Shown here piece by piece: positions 16,699-25,517 of a stretch of DNA of 39,685 nt. This stretch comes from Atopobium sp. oral taxon 810 str. F0209. GTDB taxonomy: Bacteria; Actinomycetota; Coriobacteriia; Coriobacteriales; Atopobiaceae. The notes beneath the pieces are model-generated. The model ran no database searches and was not told the origin of the DNA. It saw nothing but the letters and a program-made list of their open reading frames with translations. Every line of letters starts with the position of its first letter. The stretch's first letter is position 1. Made by a program: the position numbers and the translations under genes. Location of the stretch: positions 70,659 to 110,343 of the forward strand of contig NZ_KE952966.1 of the NCBI RefSeq assembly GCF_000466405.1, written 5' to 3'.

Positions 16699-18438
16699 AT
16701 GTTCAATTTGCAAAAACGGCATGGCCTCTCTGCCCAAGGAGCAAAAAATATCCAGAAGGGTATCTGCTGGACTGTTGTCGTAAATCTTGTAGTTATGGCA
16801 GGAATGTCTCTGTTTTATTTAGCAATGCGCGACCTCATGGCAGCAGCTACGCAAGATGCGAGCATGCCTGCTCTGCTTCCTTATATTTTGGGCTGCCTTG
16901 TCTTTTTACTGCTTTCTTTTGTTACTCATGTGCAGCAGTACATCAATACCTACGGTACGGTTTATGACGAAGTATCGCATATCCGCATCTCGCTGGCCGA
17001 GCGCCTGCGTAAACTACCTTTGTCTTTCTTTGGTAGTCACGACCTTGCCGATCTTACCGAGACGATGATGTCTGATGTAGATAAGCTAGAACACGTGTGG
17101 TCTCATGTATTGAGTTATCTATACGGGTCGATTATCTCGACAGCCATTATCGCGATAGGTCTCTTTGTCTTTGATTGGCGCCTGACCTTGGCGGCTCTTT
17201 GGTCGGTGCCCCTGGCATTCGTATTACTTTTTGGCTCACAGTCTTGGTGGAAGTCTTTGCAGGATCAAGCGCGCATGAAGTCGCTTGAGGTTTCCGATGG
17301 TATGCAAGAGATGCTCGATAATGCTCGTGAGATTCATGCGACTAACCAAATTGATAGTTATCTTTCGCGGCTGAACTCAAAGATTGATCGTGCGGAATCA
17401 ACAATGCAGAAGGCAGAGTTTGTTGGTGGGCTTTTTATCAATAGTGCTGCCGTGATTTTGCGCCTTGGTATTGCAACGACGATTTTGGTTGGTGCATATC
17501 TCATTAGCATAGGCGCGATTGACTTCCTGACACTTTTTATGTTTTTGTTGGTGATATCTCGTATTTATGCACCATTTGACCAGTCATTTGCACTTATTTT
17601 CGAGCTCATTATGAGCAAGTTTTCCTCTGCTCGTCTCAATCGCTTTTTTGATGAACCGCTTGCAACAGGCGGTGAGAATTTTCAGCCTGCAAATCACAAC
17701 ATTAGCTTTGAGAAGGTTGGGTTTGATTATGGTACAGGTACCGAAAAAGTGCTTGAAGATGTGAGTTTTGTAGCACGTGAGGGTGAAGTTACCGCTTTGG
17801 TAGGTCCTTCGGGTTCGGGCAAGTCTACCTGTGCGCGCTTGGTGGCTCGCCTTTGGGATGCAAATGCGGGTGCCGTGTGTATTGGTGGTATTGACGTAAC
17901 AGAGGTTGATCCCGAAACGCTCTATGGGCATATATCGATTGTTTTCCAGGACGTTATGCTCTTTGATGACAGTGTGATGGAAAATATACGTATTGGTCGT
18001 CGCGATGCGAGTGATGAAGAAGTGCTTGCAGCGGCCGCAGCAGCCAACTGTGATGAATTTGTTGAGCGTATGCCTGATGGCTATCAGACCTTAATTGGTG
18101 AAAATGGCAGTCGCCTGTCAGGGGGCGAACGCCAGCGTATTTCTATTGCACGCGCGATGCTTAAACGATCGCCAATTATTCTGCTTGATGAGGCAACGGC
18201 GTCGCTTGATGTGGAAAACGAGACCAAGGTGCAAAAGGCCTTGTCTAAGTTATTGGAAGGCAAGACTACCCTTGTTATTGCTCATCGTATGCGCACTATT
18301 TCTAATGCTGACAAGATTGTGGTGCTCGATGAGGGGCATGTGGTTGAGCAAGGTAGTCCTGCAGATTTGCTTGCGCATAACGGAAAATTTGCTCATATGG
18401 TTCAGCTGCAAAACCAAAGTGAGGCTTGGGTATTGTAA
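16699..18438 (+). CDS. ABC exporter half-transporter, pair 1 subunit B
   Basis: 579 residues. The membrane domain (about 20-310) has six helices and the coupling segment SHDLADLTETMMSD. The ATPase domain has Walker A GPSGSGKST (369-377), signature LSGGE (473-477), Walker B D497-E498 and an ordinary D-loop ASLDVENE. AGGAGG inside the end of the upstream gene serves as ribosome site nine bases before ATG 16699. It complements subunit A, whose D-loop is different, a common asymmetry of heterodimeric exporters. A hairpin terminator follows at 18466. Confidence 0.85.
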   Translation: MFNLQKRHGLSAQGAKNIQKGICWTVVVNLVVMAGMSLFYLAMRDLMAAATQDASMPALLPYILGCLVFLLLSFVTHVQQYINTYGTVYDEVSHIRISLAERLRKLPLSFFGSHDLADLTETMMSDVDKLEHVWSHVLSYLYGSIISTAIIAIGLFVFDWRLTLAALWSVPLAFVLLFGSQSWWKSLQDQARMKSLEVSDGMQEMLDNAREIHATNQIDSYLSRLNSKIDRAESTMQKAEFVGGLFINSAAVILRLGIATTILVGAYLISIGAIDFLTLFMFLLVISRIYAPFDQSFALIFELIMSKFSSARLNRFFDEPLATGGENFQPANHNISFEKVGFDYGTGTEKVLEDVSFVAREGEVTALVGPSGSGKSTCARLVARLWDANAGAVCIGGIDVTEVDPETLYGHISIVFQDVMLFDDSVMENIRIGRRDASDEEVLAAAAAANCDEFVERMPDGYQTLIGENGSRLSGGERQRISIARAMLKRSPIILLDEATASLDVENETKVQKALSKLLEGKTTLVIAHRMRTISNADKIVVLDEGHVVEQGSPADLLAHNGKFAHMVQLQNQSEAWVL

Positions 18439-18465
18439 AGAATCTCAAGTCGTAGCTCTCGACGA

Positions 18466-18501
18466 ACTGAGCTGAGTTCTGTTAATAGGACTTAGCTCAG
18501 T
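18466..18501 (+). terminator. Strong hairpin after ABC pair 1
   Basis: A 15-bp stem (ACTGAGCTGAGTTCT at 18466-18480 against 18487-18501, two GU pairs) closes a six-base loop. The following U run is weak (CTTGTT). The remaining AT-rich stretch to 18722 should hold the promoter of the LPQTG gene; TTGACT at 18570 is a possible -35 without a clear -10. Confidence 0.7.
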
Positions 18502-18722
18502 CTTGTTGGCTATGCAATTGAGGAAGAATAAATTCATAGAATTATACAATTAATAAATAAAATAATACATTGACTGTAAGATTCTTTACAATTTTTAAAT
18601 TTTCCTAAATATATAAACGCAAGCTAAAAAATAATTTATATCAATACAAGCTGTGTTAATTTCTAATTGTAAGATCGTGTTCTAAGTAGAAACATGTTGT
18701 TTAAAAAAGAGCGGAGGCGTTT

Positions 18723-19757
18723 ATGAAGAATTATGGACGTGTATGTAGTGTCACAATGGCAGGTCTTTTGCTCGCAGGTCAGTTGACCATGGCGGGTGTT
18801 ACTCCTGCTTATGCGGCTGATTCCGCAACGGATAATTCCGATACTCCCGCTGTTGTTAAAGACGTGGAAAAGCAGGTTGAGAAGCTTCAGAAGGATGGCG
18901 TTACGCAGGATCCTAAGAAGCCAAACACCTCTGGTAGCGAGAAGTCTCTTGAGGATCTTGTCAAGAGTATCAATAAGGCACTTGGCACCAAAGATGACAA
19001 ACCCATTACTGATACCAATGCCACACTTGATTCTCTTGAGGGGAAGATCAAAGACTTCATTGAGAAGACCAAGACTGATGAGCCTAACCTCTCTGGCAAA
19101 GATAAGACCATTGAGGAGCTTGCGAAGAGTATCAATACGTTCTTAAAGAGTGCCGATAAGCCCAAGCTTGATGGTCACGATTCGACGCTTAAAGATCTTG
19201 CAGGCAAGCTGAACAAGCTTCTCAAAGCAGATGATGAGAAGAAGCCTGAGGGCGAACCCGAGGATAACAAAAAGCCCGAGGACAATAAACCCGAGACCCA
19301 ACCTGAAGAGCAGAATCCCGAGGCTGATACCAAGCCAGAAGATCAAAAAGATCCTGAGGATGAAACAAAGCCTGAGACCGATCCCAAGAACAACGAGCAA
19401 AAGGATCCTGAGGACAATAAGAAGCCTGAGACCGATCCAAAGGATCAGAAGAAGCCCGAAGAGAAGAAGCCTGAGGCAAAGAAACCTGAAACCAAGAAGC
19501 CAGAAACCAAGAAGCCAGAGACAAAAAAGCCCCAAGCTAAAAAGCCTGAGGTAAAGAAGCCTCAAGCTAAGAAGCCCCAAGCCAAGAAATCTGATACCAA
19601 GAAATCTGACACCAAAAAGGCTAAGAAGACTAAGAAGGTTATCAAAAAGAAGGGTTTGCCCCAGACTGGTGATGCAGGTGCAGCAGCCGCTGGCTTGACT
19701 ACTCTGCTTGGCGCTGGTGCTATTGCTGCTGGTGCTCTTACTCGCAAGAAGCACTAA
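18723..19757 (+). CDS. Sortase-anchored (LPQTG) surface protein with KKPE-rich stalk
   Basis: 344 residues. A signal peptide ends near AYA (residue 31). Residues about 45-175 hold several related helical units of roughly 30 residues with the pattern K-T/S-L-x-x-L-x-x-x-I/L-N-K-x-L-K. Residues 175-305 are a low-complexity stalk of Pro, Glu, Lys, Asp and Thr repeats (KKPET, KKPQA). LPQTG lies at 312-316, followed by a hydrophobic segment and TRKKH, a complete cell-wall sorting signal. GGAGG stands eight bases before ATG 18723. It is monocistronic, closed by a terminator. Sortase would link it to peptidoglycan. The ligand or role is unknown; the sortase gene is not in this window. Confidence 0.88.
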   Translation: MKNYGRVCSVTMAGLLLAGQLTMAGVTPAYAADSATDNSDTPAVVKDVEKQVEKLQKDGVTQDPKKPNTSGSEKSLEDLVKSINKALGTKDDKPITDTNATLDSLEGKIKDFIEKTKTDEPNLSGKDKTIEELAKSINTFLKSADKPKLDGHDSTLKDLAGKLNKLLKADDEKKPEGEPEDNKKPEDNKPETQPEEQNPEADTKPEDQKDPEDETKPETDPKNNEQKDPEDNKKPETDPKDQKKPEEKKPEAKKPETKKPETKKPETKKPQAKKPEVKKPQAKKPQAKKSDTKKSDTKKAKKTKKVIKKKGLPQTGDAGAAAAGLTTLLGAGAIAAGALTRKKH

Positions 19758-19801
19758 GCTGCGTTTTGCTCGTACCGCTTAACGAAGCCCCCCACACAAC
19801 G

Positions 19802-19833
19802 CCCCGGCCACTGCTTATAGTGGCTGGGGTTTT
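19802..19833 (+). terminator. Rho-independent terminator of the LPQTG gene
   Basis: CCCCGGCCAC and GTGGCTGGGG pair with one GU wobble around TGCTTATA and are followed by TTTT. Confidence 0.85.
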
Positions 19834-19879
19834 GGCATTTATTGCTGGTGGTATGTATGGTTAGCTCTGTATGAGTATC

Positions 19880-20830
19880 TTAATCTTTGTGCTCATGATG
19901 ATGTTCATGTCGCAGCTCAGCATGTTCTCGCCATAGAGCAGGTACAAAGGTTTCGCGCAAGCCCGAGCGTAAAAGTTCTTCTCCGATAAAGACACAACGT
20001 GTTTCTTCTTGATTATCTTCGATGCCAGTAATAGCCCAGCTCCGTTCGACCAAATCAAAGCGCAGTTTTTGGTTTCCGCAATTAATAGTACCTTTTGCTC
20101 GAGCTAATTTGCCAAATACACCAGCTGAGAGGGCGTCAAGCAACCAGATAAGATGGGCGGGACTGGGTAGTTCTACGTGCTCGAGAGCCATAGTTTCAAA
20201 TTCAGGACTTACTGCATTATATGCATCTGACGTTTCTAGTGTGCCTGTGCGTCCACGGAGAAGCAGACTAGACCACCATTCATCAGGAATATCTTTATAA
20301 AGAAGTGCAACAAATTCAGCCTGCGGGTTAAGCTGTTCTACCAACTTACGAATTCCATCCGTGTCGGATGTTGCTCCCAGCTTGGATACGATTACCGTTG
20401 CAGCATGCATGATTTGATCATCAAATATCTGCTGCGCATGTTGTCTTTGTTGGACCCATGAAAGCGCATCTACTACCACAACGGGTGCTAGCTGCGAAAT
20501 TCGTTCCCACTCTACCTGTGATAGATTGTCCAGAACGTTGCCCAAGCGAGCAACTCCAGTGGGCTCCACAATAAGATATTCAGGATCTAAGGTATTTGAA
20601 ATAGTAAGTACCGAGCTTGCAAAGTCCTGCTTACCCGAGCAACAAATACAGTTTTCAACAGACTCCCATACTTGCAAATCAGAGTCAGACCGTAGGCGTC
20701 GTGCATCAATATCTGCTTCGCCATACTCATTCTCGTAGATAACGACGTCCTTGCCACTTCGGCGCAATAATTCCTGGATAAAGGTAGTTTTACCTGCGCC
20801 AAGACAACCAGATACTACGAGAATCTTCAC
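19880..20830 (-). CDS. CobW/COG0523-family GTPase, putative metal chaperone
   Basis: 316 residues. Walker A is GCLGAGKTT (8-16), the family CxCC motif is C61-I-C63-C64, and EPTGVAR follows Walker B. The C-terminus is histidine-rich (HEHHHEHKD). COG0523 GTPases deliver metals, often zinc or cobalt, to target proteins. The usual NKxD guanine motif is SKLG here, which is unusual for the family. The start is GTG 20830, supported by AAGGAG six bases upstream. It is a single gene; the alcohol dehydrogenase upstream is separated by a terminator. Which metal or client it serves cannot be told. Confidence 0.82.
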   Translation of the reverse strand: MKILVVSGCLGAGKTTFIQELLRRSGKDVVIYENEYGEADIDARRLRSDSDLQVWESVENCICCSGKQDFASSVLTISNTLDPEYLIVEPTGVARLGNVLDNLSQVEWERISQLAPVVVVDALSWVQQRQHAQQIFDDQIMHAATVIVSKLGATSDTDGIRKLVEQLNPQAEFVALLYKDIPDEWWSSLLLRGRTGTLETSDAYNAVSPEFETMALEHVELPSPAHLIWLLDALSAGVFGKLARAKGTINCGNQKLRFDLVERSWAITGIEDNQEETRCVFIGEELLRSGLRETFVPALWREHAELRHEHHHEHKD

Positions 20831-20873
20831 AGCGTACTCCTTGCTTGATCCACTGTGCCAGCAGAAGAAAAAC

Positions 20874-20903
20874 CAAAAAGGCCGCCGCGCAGGGCGACGG
20901 CCT
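20874..20903 (-). terminator. Terminator of the alcohol dehydrogenase gene
   Basis: Read on the minus strand, AGGCCGTCGC and the complementary GGCGGCCT form a GC-rich hairpin followed by TTTTT. It lies 24 bases beyond the stop at 20927. Confidence 0.8.
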
Positions 20904-20926
20904 CAGTCATACAAGCGCTACAAAGC

Positions 20927-21985
20927 CTAGTCGATGACAACAACGGGCTTGATGAGATCTACTGGCTTATCCCTCATGAGGAACAGGGCCTCCTCGAGGT
21001 GTTCCCAACCATGGAAGAGATGGGTAACCTCGGGATGCAGATCAAGGCGACCAGACTCAACGAGACTTGCAAGCTTCTCCATGCGCAGACGGCCGCCAGG
21101 CATCAAACCACCGCGGATATCCTTGTGACCCATGCCAACACCCCATTCGACGCGTGGGATGTTGATGTAGTCGCCAGAACCGAGGTAGTTGACGTTACCA
21201 ATCTTTCCGCCAGGCTTGAGAACCTTGATAGCAGGTTCAAAGGTCTCAACAGTACCGCCAGCAACGCAAACGCGGTCGACGCCTTTGTCACCCGTAAGCT
21301 CCATGACCTGTTCGTCAATGGGGCCATTCTTGTAGGAGATAAAGTCAGTCGCGCCATAACTCTTAGCTGCTTCCACGCAGACGGGACGCGTACCAACGGC
21401 GATGATACGAGAAGCACCACGTAGGGCAGCACCAGCAACGCTCATCAGGCCAACAGGACCAATGCCAATAACAAGAACGGTATCACCAAACTGGACGTCA
21501 GCGAGCTCAACTGCATGGAAGCCAGTGGGTACCATATCCGAGAGGATGCAGGCATCAGCGGGGTCGATGCTCTCGGGCATATGAGCTAGATTGCCGTCTG
21601 CATCGTTGACATGGAAGTACTCTGAGAAGACACCATCTTTGAAGTTGGAGAACTTCCATCCAGCTAGCATGCCGCCAGAATGCATGGAGTAGCCTGCCTG
21701 TGCTTCCAGAGAGTTCCAGTCGGGAGTAATAGCGGGGATAAGCACGCGGTCACCGGGCTTAAAGTCCTTGACCTCAGAACCAACTTCAACGACCTCGCCA
21801 GAAGCTTCATGGCCCAAAATCATGTTGTGACGGTCACCGATGGCGCCTTCCCAGAGCGTGTGAACGTCTGAAGTGCAGATGGCGACAGCGAGCGGTTTGA
21901 CAATGGCATCGAGCGGACCGCAGGCAGGCGTATCCTTCTCAATCCAGCCAGACTCGCCAATCCTGAGCATTGCATAACCCTTCAT
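20927..21985 (-). CDS. Zinc-dependent secondary alcohol dehydrogenase (isopropanol type, NADP)
   Basis: 352 residues, closely resembling the Clostridium beijerinckii and Thermoanaerobacter secondary alcohol dehydrogenases as I remember them (shared start MKG-AML and [20 protein letters not shown]). Catalytic zinc ligands are C37, H59 and D150, with E60. The dinucleotide fold has GIGPVG (174-179). G198, T199, R200 and Y218 match the NADP-binding residues of those enzymes (serine at 199 there). It interconverts small secondary alcohols and ketones. ATG 21985 is the natural start; upstream in-frame residues are not conserved. Single gene, divergent from glycerol dehydrogenase. Confidence 0.9.
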   Translation of the reverse strand: MKGYAMLRIGESGWIEKDTPACGPLDAIVKPLAVAICTSDVHTLWEGAIGDRHNMILGHEASGEVVEVGSEVKDFKPGDRVLIPAITPDWNSLEAQAGYSMHSGGMLAGWKFSNFKDGVFSEYFHVNDADGNLAHMPESIDPADACILSDMVPTGFHAVELADVQFGDTVLVIGIGPVGLMSVAGAALRGASRIIAVGTRPVCVEAAKSYGATDFISYKNGPIDEQVMELTGDKGVDRVCVAGGTVETFEPAIKVLKPGGKIGNVNYLGSGDYINIPRVEWGVGMGHKDIRGGLMPGGRLRMEKLASLVESGRLDLHPEVTHLFHGWEHLEEALFLMRDKPVDLIKPVVVID

Positions 21986-22367
21986 GGTTCCTCCCTTTCG
22001 TTGAAACAGACCTACCATCCATGTGTGCCGAGTCATACTTTTAAGCACACCAATTCGCTTGGAGTTTAACGTATTAATTAGTGGTCTGAATAGACCTTAT
22101 TTTCATTAATCTTTTGATATTAATAGAGAACATACTTTATATCGAAAAAACAGCCTGAAGATATGCATAAAATGAATACCTTATCGAGTAAACAACCACA
22201 TAAGTAATGTGAGTTTTAGTGTTATGTCGCTATGACCTGCGATGAATAAATAGTTCTAATTAATTTCAAAATGAGGGTAATAGATAGTCAGATTTGCTCT
22301 AAAGTGAATAAGGTCGTTTTATAGGAAAGTAACGACATCATAAGTTTTGGCTAGGAGAGGAACTGCC
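21986..22367. promoter_or_regulatory. Divergent AT-rich control region between the two dehydrogenase genes
   Basis: 382 bases with no gene. A perfect hairpin GGTCT-GAAT-AGACC lies at 22083-22096. A second inverted pair, GTCGTT (22313-22318) and AACGAC (22331-22336), lies just before the glycerol dehydrogenase start. TTGCTC (22294-22299) with TTTTAT (22317-22322) is a possible plus promoter with a 17-base spacer. These palindromes are candidate operators. Confidence 0.45.
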
Positions 22368-23459
22368 ATGAAGCTTTTGCGTGCTATGCGTGAGCCCTTG
22401 AAGTATGTTCAGGGCAAAGGTGCTCTTTTGAAGTTTGAGGAAGAGATGGGCTACATGGGCCAGCGTTGGCTCTTTGTGTGCTCAAATAGTGGTTATAAAG
22501 CTTGCCACGATCAGATTGAAGAGAGCTTTGGCGACAAGGATGCATATCGTCGCTACGAGATTTTTGGTGGCATCTCTAGCAAGGGCGAGATTGCAAAGAT
22601 GCAGAAAATCGTCGAGGAAGACAACATTGATGCTGTTGTTGCCATTGGCGGAGGTTCTGCCGTTGATACTGCAAAGGCTACCGCATACTACTCAGGCAAG
22701 AAGGTCGTTATCATTCCGACCGTAGCTGCTACCGACGCACCTTGCACTGGCCTGTCTGTCATCTACAACGACGACGGCAGCTTTGACAAGTATCTCTTCT
22801 ATCCCGAGAATCCCGCAGCAGTTATGGTTGATACACAAGTTATTGCTAACGCTCCTGTGAAGTTCCTCATCGCAGGCATGGGAGATGCCCTGGGAACCTA
22901 CTTTGAGGGTCTTGCTTCCATCCGCACTGAGTCCACAAGCCTTGAGGGTACCGGCATTACTCGCGCTGGTCTTGCTATTGCCAAGCTCTGCTATGAGACC
23001 CTGCGCGATTACAGCACCCAGGCAATCACTGCTTGCGAGAACCATGTTGTGACTCCTGCGTTTGAGAATGTTGTTGAGGCTTGTGTCTACCTGTCCGGCG
23101 TTGGTGCGGACAACGTAAACTGCGCCGCAGCTCACTCCTTCTACAATGGCTTGACCTCGCTGGGTGGTCACAGTGCAGCACATGGTTCTTGCGTTGCATT
23201 TGGTACGCTAGTGCAGCTGGTGCTCGAGGGTGCTACGCAGGAAGAGTTCGAGAATGTCCAGGGTTACTGCCTTGAGGTTGGTCTGCCTACCACCTTGGCT
23301 GAGCTGGGTATTACCACCGATGAGCAGATTAAGCAAATTGCTGAGGCTGCTTGCGTTCCTGGTGAGACCATTCACAACCTCGCTGGTGATGTTACCCCCG
23401 ATGAACTCTACGCAGCTATTGTTGCTACTGATGCTATGGGCAAGAAGGTTGCTGAGTAA
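22368..23459 (+). CDS. gldA: Glycerol dehydrogenase (NAD-dependent, iron-type ADH family)
   Basis: 363 residues. The nucleotide motif GGGS is at 94-97 with D100. The metal ligands by family pattern are D173, H256 and H272, all present. It oxidises glycerol to dihydroxyacetone, or runs in reverse, in the cytoplasm. ATG 22368 is chosen because AGGAGAGG precedes it; the in-frame TTG at 22347 is not needed. It is monocistronic, with a terminator 49 bases after its stop. The divergent secondary alcohol dehydrogenase suggests joint use in redox balance. Confidence 0.92.
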   Translation: MKLLRAMREPLKYVQGKGALLKFEEEMGYMGQRWLFVCSNSGYKACHDQIEESFGDKDAYRRYEIFGGISSKGEIAKMQKIVEEDNIDAVVAIGGGSAVDTAKATAYYSGKKVVIIPTVAATDAPCTGLSVIYNDDGSFDKYLFYPENPAAVMVDTQVIANAPVKFLIAGMGDALGTYFEGLASIRTESTSLEGTGITRAGLAIAKLCYETLRDYSTQAITACENHVVTPAFENVVEACVYLSGVGADNVNCAAAHSFYNGLTSLGGHSAAHGSCVAFGTLVQLVLEGATQEEFENVQGYCLEVGLPTTLAELGITTDEQIKQIAEAACVPGETIHNLAGDVTPDELYAAIVATDAMGKKVAE

Positions 23460-23507
23460 GTTCTGCTTACCTGCATTGGTCTGTACCTTGTTGTATCTAA
23501 ATACTGT

Positions 23508-23542
23508 AAAGGCGCTGGCACCTTTGGTTTCAGCGCCTTTTT
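23508..23542. terminator. Bidirectional terminator between gldA and hipA
   Basis: AAAGGCGCTG (23508-23517) and CAGCGCCTTT (23531-23540) form a perfect stem with T on the right and A on the left. It serves convergent genes ending at 23459 and 23543. Confidence 0.85.
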
Positions 23543-24844
23543 CTATCCTTCGACGAAACTCTCAAGGACATGGAGTCGCGTCTGCAGATCGTCTACCAAA
23601 TCCTCTGCATCATAGGAAAGCGTTTCAAATCCGAGAGCTTCTTGTTTGTAGGCTTCTACCATTATCGCAGATGGGAGCGTATGTATCATTTTTTTTGCAA
23701 GCTTGCGCAATAAGTTAGGGCTGATAGAAAGCTCATTTGCAAACAGGGAAAAGTCACGAGAGTTGATCTCATCAATATTCCTATGAGTCCCGATGTTCAT
23801 ACCCATTTCCCTACTGAAACGAGGAAAAATTGCGGTGGGCACTAAATCGTATGCAGGGGAAAGTCTCACCCATTTCCCCTCATGGATGAGCGAAAAATTC
23901 TTGAGATGATTATCACAGTTACCAATGAGATAGTTGAAGAGCGCAATGTGAGCGAACATCCTTATATCGTCGAGTGGACGTGCAGAATGCTGCTTGAGTA
24001 ATTCGGCTATTACTTTGGCACTGCTTGGCTCAAGCTCGGCATACTTTGAGCCTGAAGATAGCCTAAGCGCTTGAGAGAAGTCTTCTTGATGGCGGCGTAG
24101 CACGGTAAGTTTTTTGTTGGCATCCTTTGAAATTTGACGATCAAAGCGTTCAACACAAATTGCAATATTACCTGGTTGTAGTTCGATTAACTCAGCAGAC
24201 GCCACTTTGATACCGCAGGATCTTGCTGCAGATAAAGCAAGCATTTCCAACTCAGGTATGCGAGTAATTTGACCAGCTTTGAGTATATGTGTAGAGGCTG
24301 CTCCATCTAGAGGCCGAAGCCACGTCAAAGTTTTTTTGTCGTCAAACATGCGTGCAAGTCCAAGCTTGTGCTGTGTGCCAGTTAGAGAGAGGCGGGAGGC
24401 AAGACTGGCCTGAGCAACCCTCTCACTTGATGTGAGCGAGCAGGAGATATCAGAAAGTGAAATCGGCTCGTAATGAGCTAAAGAAAGCAAATCTTCCCAA
24501 TTTTTCTCTCCTTCAGGAAGTTCAACAACTGCAATGTCACCGATGCAGTCAAGTATGCCGCACAAAAGTGTTAGATAATCTTCTTCCCGTGCTCCTAGCT
24601 GTGCAGCAAGAGCGTGCCGTGCCTCACCTTCTGGAAGGAGACCTTCAAAATATGGTTTAAATTCAGGCTCCTCATAGGGTCTGTTCGTTAGAGGAAGAGA
24701 AAGCGAAAGTGCAGTTCCCTTCATGCTCTCTAGATAAGCCTTTTCATAACAAAAATGCTTTATCTGCGGATCGATTGTTCCTGCGAGAGTTACGTGCTCG
24801 CCGTTAATGAGTAGAACTCCAAGCATTTTATTATCGTGTGCCAT
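23543..24844 (-). CDS. hipA: HipA-type serine/threonine kinase toxin
   Basis: 433 residues, the usual HipA length. The N-terminal subdomain is followed by the loop SLTGTQHKLGLA (153-164), which corresponds to the HipA ATP-binding loop containing the autophosphorylated serine. K189 and the kinase core follow. IGNCDNHLKNFSL gives the catalytic aspartate D311 and N316, and SPAYDLV gives the metal-binding D333. In E. coli, HipA phosphorylates glutamyl-tRNA synthetase and causes dormancy. The gene starts two bases after the HipB stop, so the pair is coupled. Residues needed for activity are present. The target here is unknown. Confidence 0.9.
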   Translation of the reverse strand: MAHDNKMLGVLLINGEHVTLAGTIDPQIKHFCYEKAYLESMKGTALSLSLPLTNRPYEEPEFKPYFEGLLPEGEARHALAAQLGAREEDYLTLLCGILDCIGDIAVVELPEGEKNWEDLLSLAHYEPISLSDISCSLTSSERVAQASLASRLSLTGTQHKLGLARMFDDKKTLTWLRPLDGAASTHILKAGQITRIPELEMLALSAARSCGIKVASAELIELQPGNIAICVERFDRQISKDANKKLTVLRRHQEDFSQALRLSSGSKYAELEPSSAKVIAELLKQHSARPLDDIRMFAHIALFNYLIGNCDNHLKNFSLIHEGKWVRLSPAYDLVPTAIFPRFSREMGMNIGTHRNIDEINSRDFSLFANELSISPNLLRKLAKKMIHTLPSAIMVEAYKQEALGFETLSYDAEDLVDDLQTRLHVLESFVEG

Positions 24845-24846
24845 TA

Positions 24847-25068
24847 CTAGTCCCTTACCTGGGCAAAGAGGTCAATACCAAGTATGCGAGCGACGCGCAA
24901 TACGCGATCAAACTCAGAGCTACCTTTTCCATTTTCAAGTTTTGAAATAAAGGTAACACCTACACCTACTCCCTCAGCGAGTTCAAGCTGGGTATAACCA
25001 AGCTCTTTACGTCGTTTGCGGATAAGAGCACCAAGATCATCTGCGCTCGAAATAGAAGATAGAAGCAT
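24847..25068 (-). CDS. hipB: HipB-type Xre antitoxin and repressor
   Basis: 73 residues, almost entirely an Xre helix-turn-helix (LGALIRKRRKELGYTQLELAEGVGV...). It neutralises HipA and represses its own operon. It is shorter than E. coli HipB (88 residues). GAAAGG lies about eight bases before ATG 25068. The upstream region holds three palindromes that probably bind it (see 25083-25178). Confidence 0.88.
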   Translation of the reverse strand: MLLSSISSADDLGALIRKRRKELGYTQLELAEGVGVGVTFISKLENGKGSSEFDRVLRVARILGIDLFAQVRD

Positions 25069-25082
25069 GATGAACCTTTCTT

Positions 25083-25178
25083 ATGCGTTCACATATATTA
25101 TAACCTTCATGTTGAATATTTATGCGAACGCATCAATATTGTAGAACGTAGGAGATTTTATGCGAACGCATAAAATCT
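25083..25178 (-). promoter_or_regulatory. hipBA promoter with three palindromic operators
   Basis: On the minus strand a perfect -10 TATAAT lies at 25102-25097. Three copies of ATGCG-NN-CGCAT lie at 25083-25094 (one mismatch), 25122-25133 (perfect) and 25160-25171 (perfect, extended to a 26-bp palindrome 25153-25178). Their centres are 38-39 bp apart. The first covers the transcription start and the second the -35 position, as expected for repression by HipB. Confidence 0.75.
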
Positions 25179-25387
25179 AGGAGCTGAGATTACTTATGCC
25201 TGTGAGCTAGCTGCAGCAGAGTGCATCCATTCGAGTGTTGCTACTTGCATGGTTCTGCTTGCCGATGTAGGGGAAATCCGACTACTTTTATAGAATCGGA
25301 GCAGCATAAGAGAAGAGTGTAAGCAGAACGCCGAGAAGTAGAACATAAGCAAAACATGAGGAAGCATAGCTTGCTCAACGAAAACCA

Positions 25388-25416
25388 TTGACAAGAAACC
25401 AAAGTGATATCACAAT
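25388..25416 (+). promoter_or_regulatory. Promoter of the SPFH gene
   Basis: A consensus -35 TTGACA (25388-25393) is followed after 17 bases by CACAAT (25411-25416). The SPFH start lies about 100 bases on. The stretch 25179-25387 shows no gene; a 66-codon minus frame there is unsupported. Confidence 0.6.
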
Positions 25417-25517
25417 GAGTTCACCGCATGCGCGATTTGCCTCAGCATGCGCAGCAATACAGCTGGGCTATGAATTGCTCCAGCCATTTTCTGGCGTCTT
25501 TCGAAAGGGATGTCATT

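Noticed and set aside
19143-19754. 203-codon minus-strand frame rich in leucine
   Set aside because: It is the mirror of the Lys/Pro/Glu repeats of the LPQTG gene and has no ribosome site.
25194-25394. 66-codon minus-strand frame upstream of hipBA
   Set aside because: No ribosome site or recognisable domain, and it overlaps the SPFH promoter.
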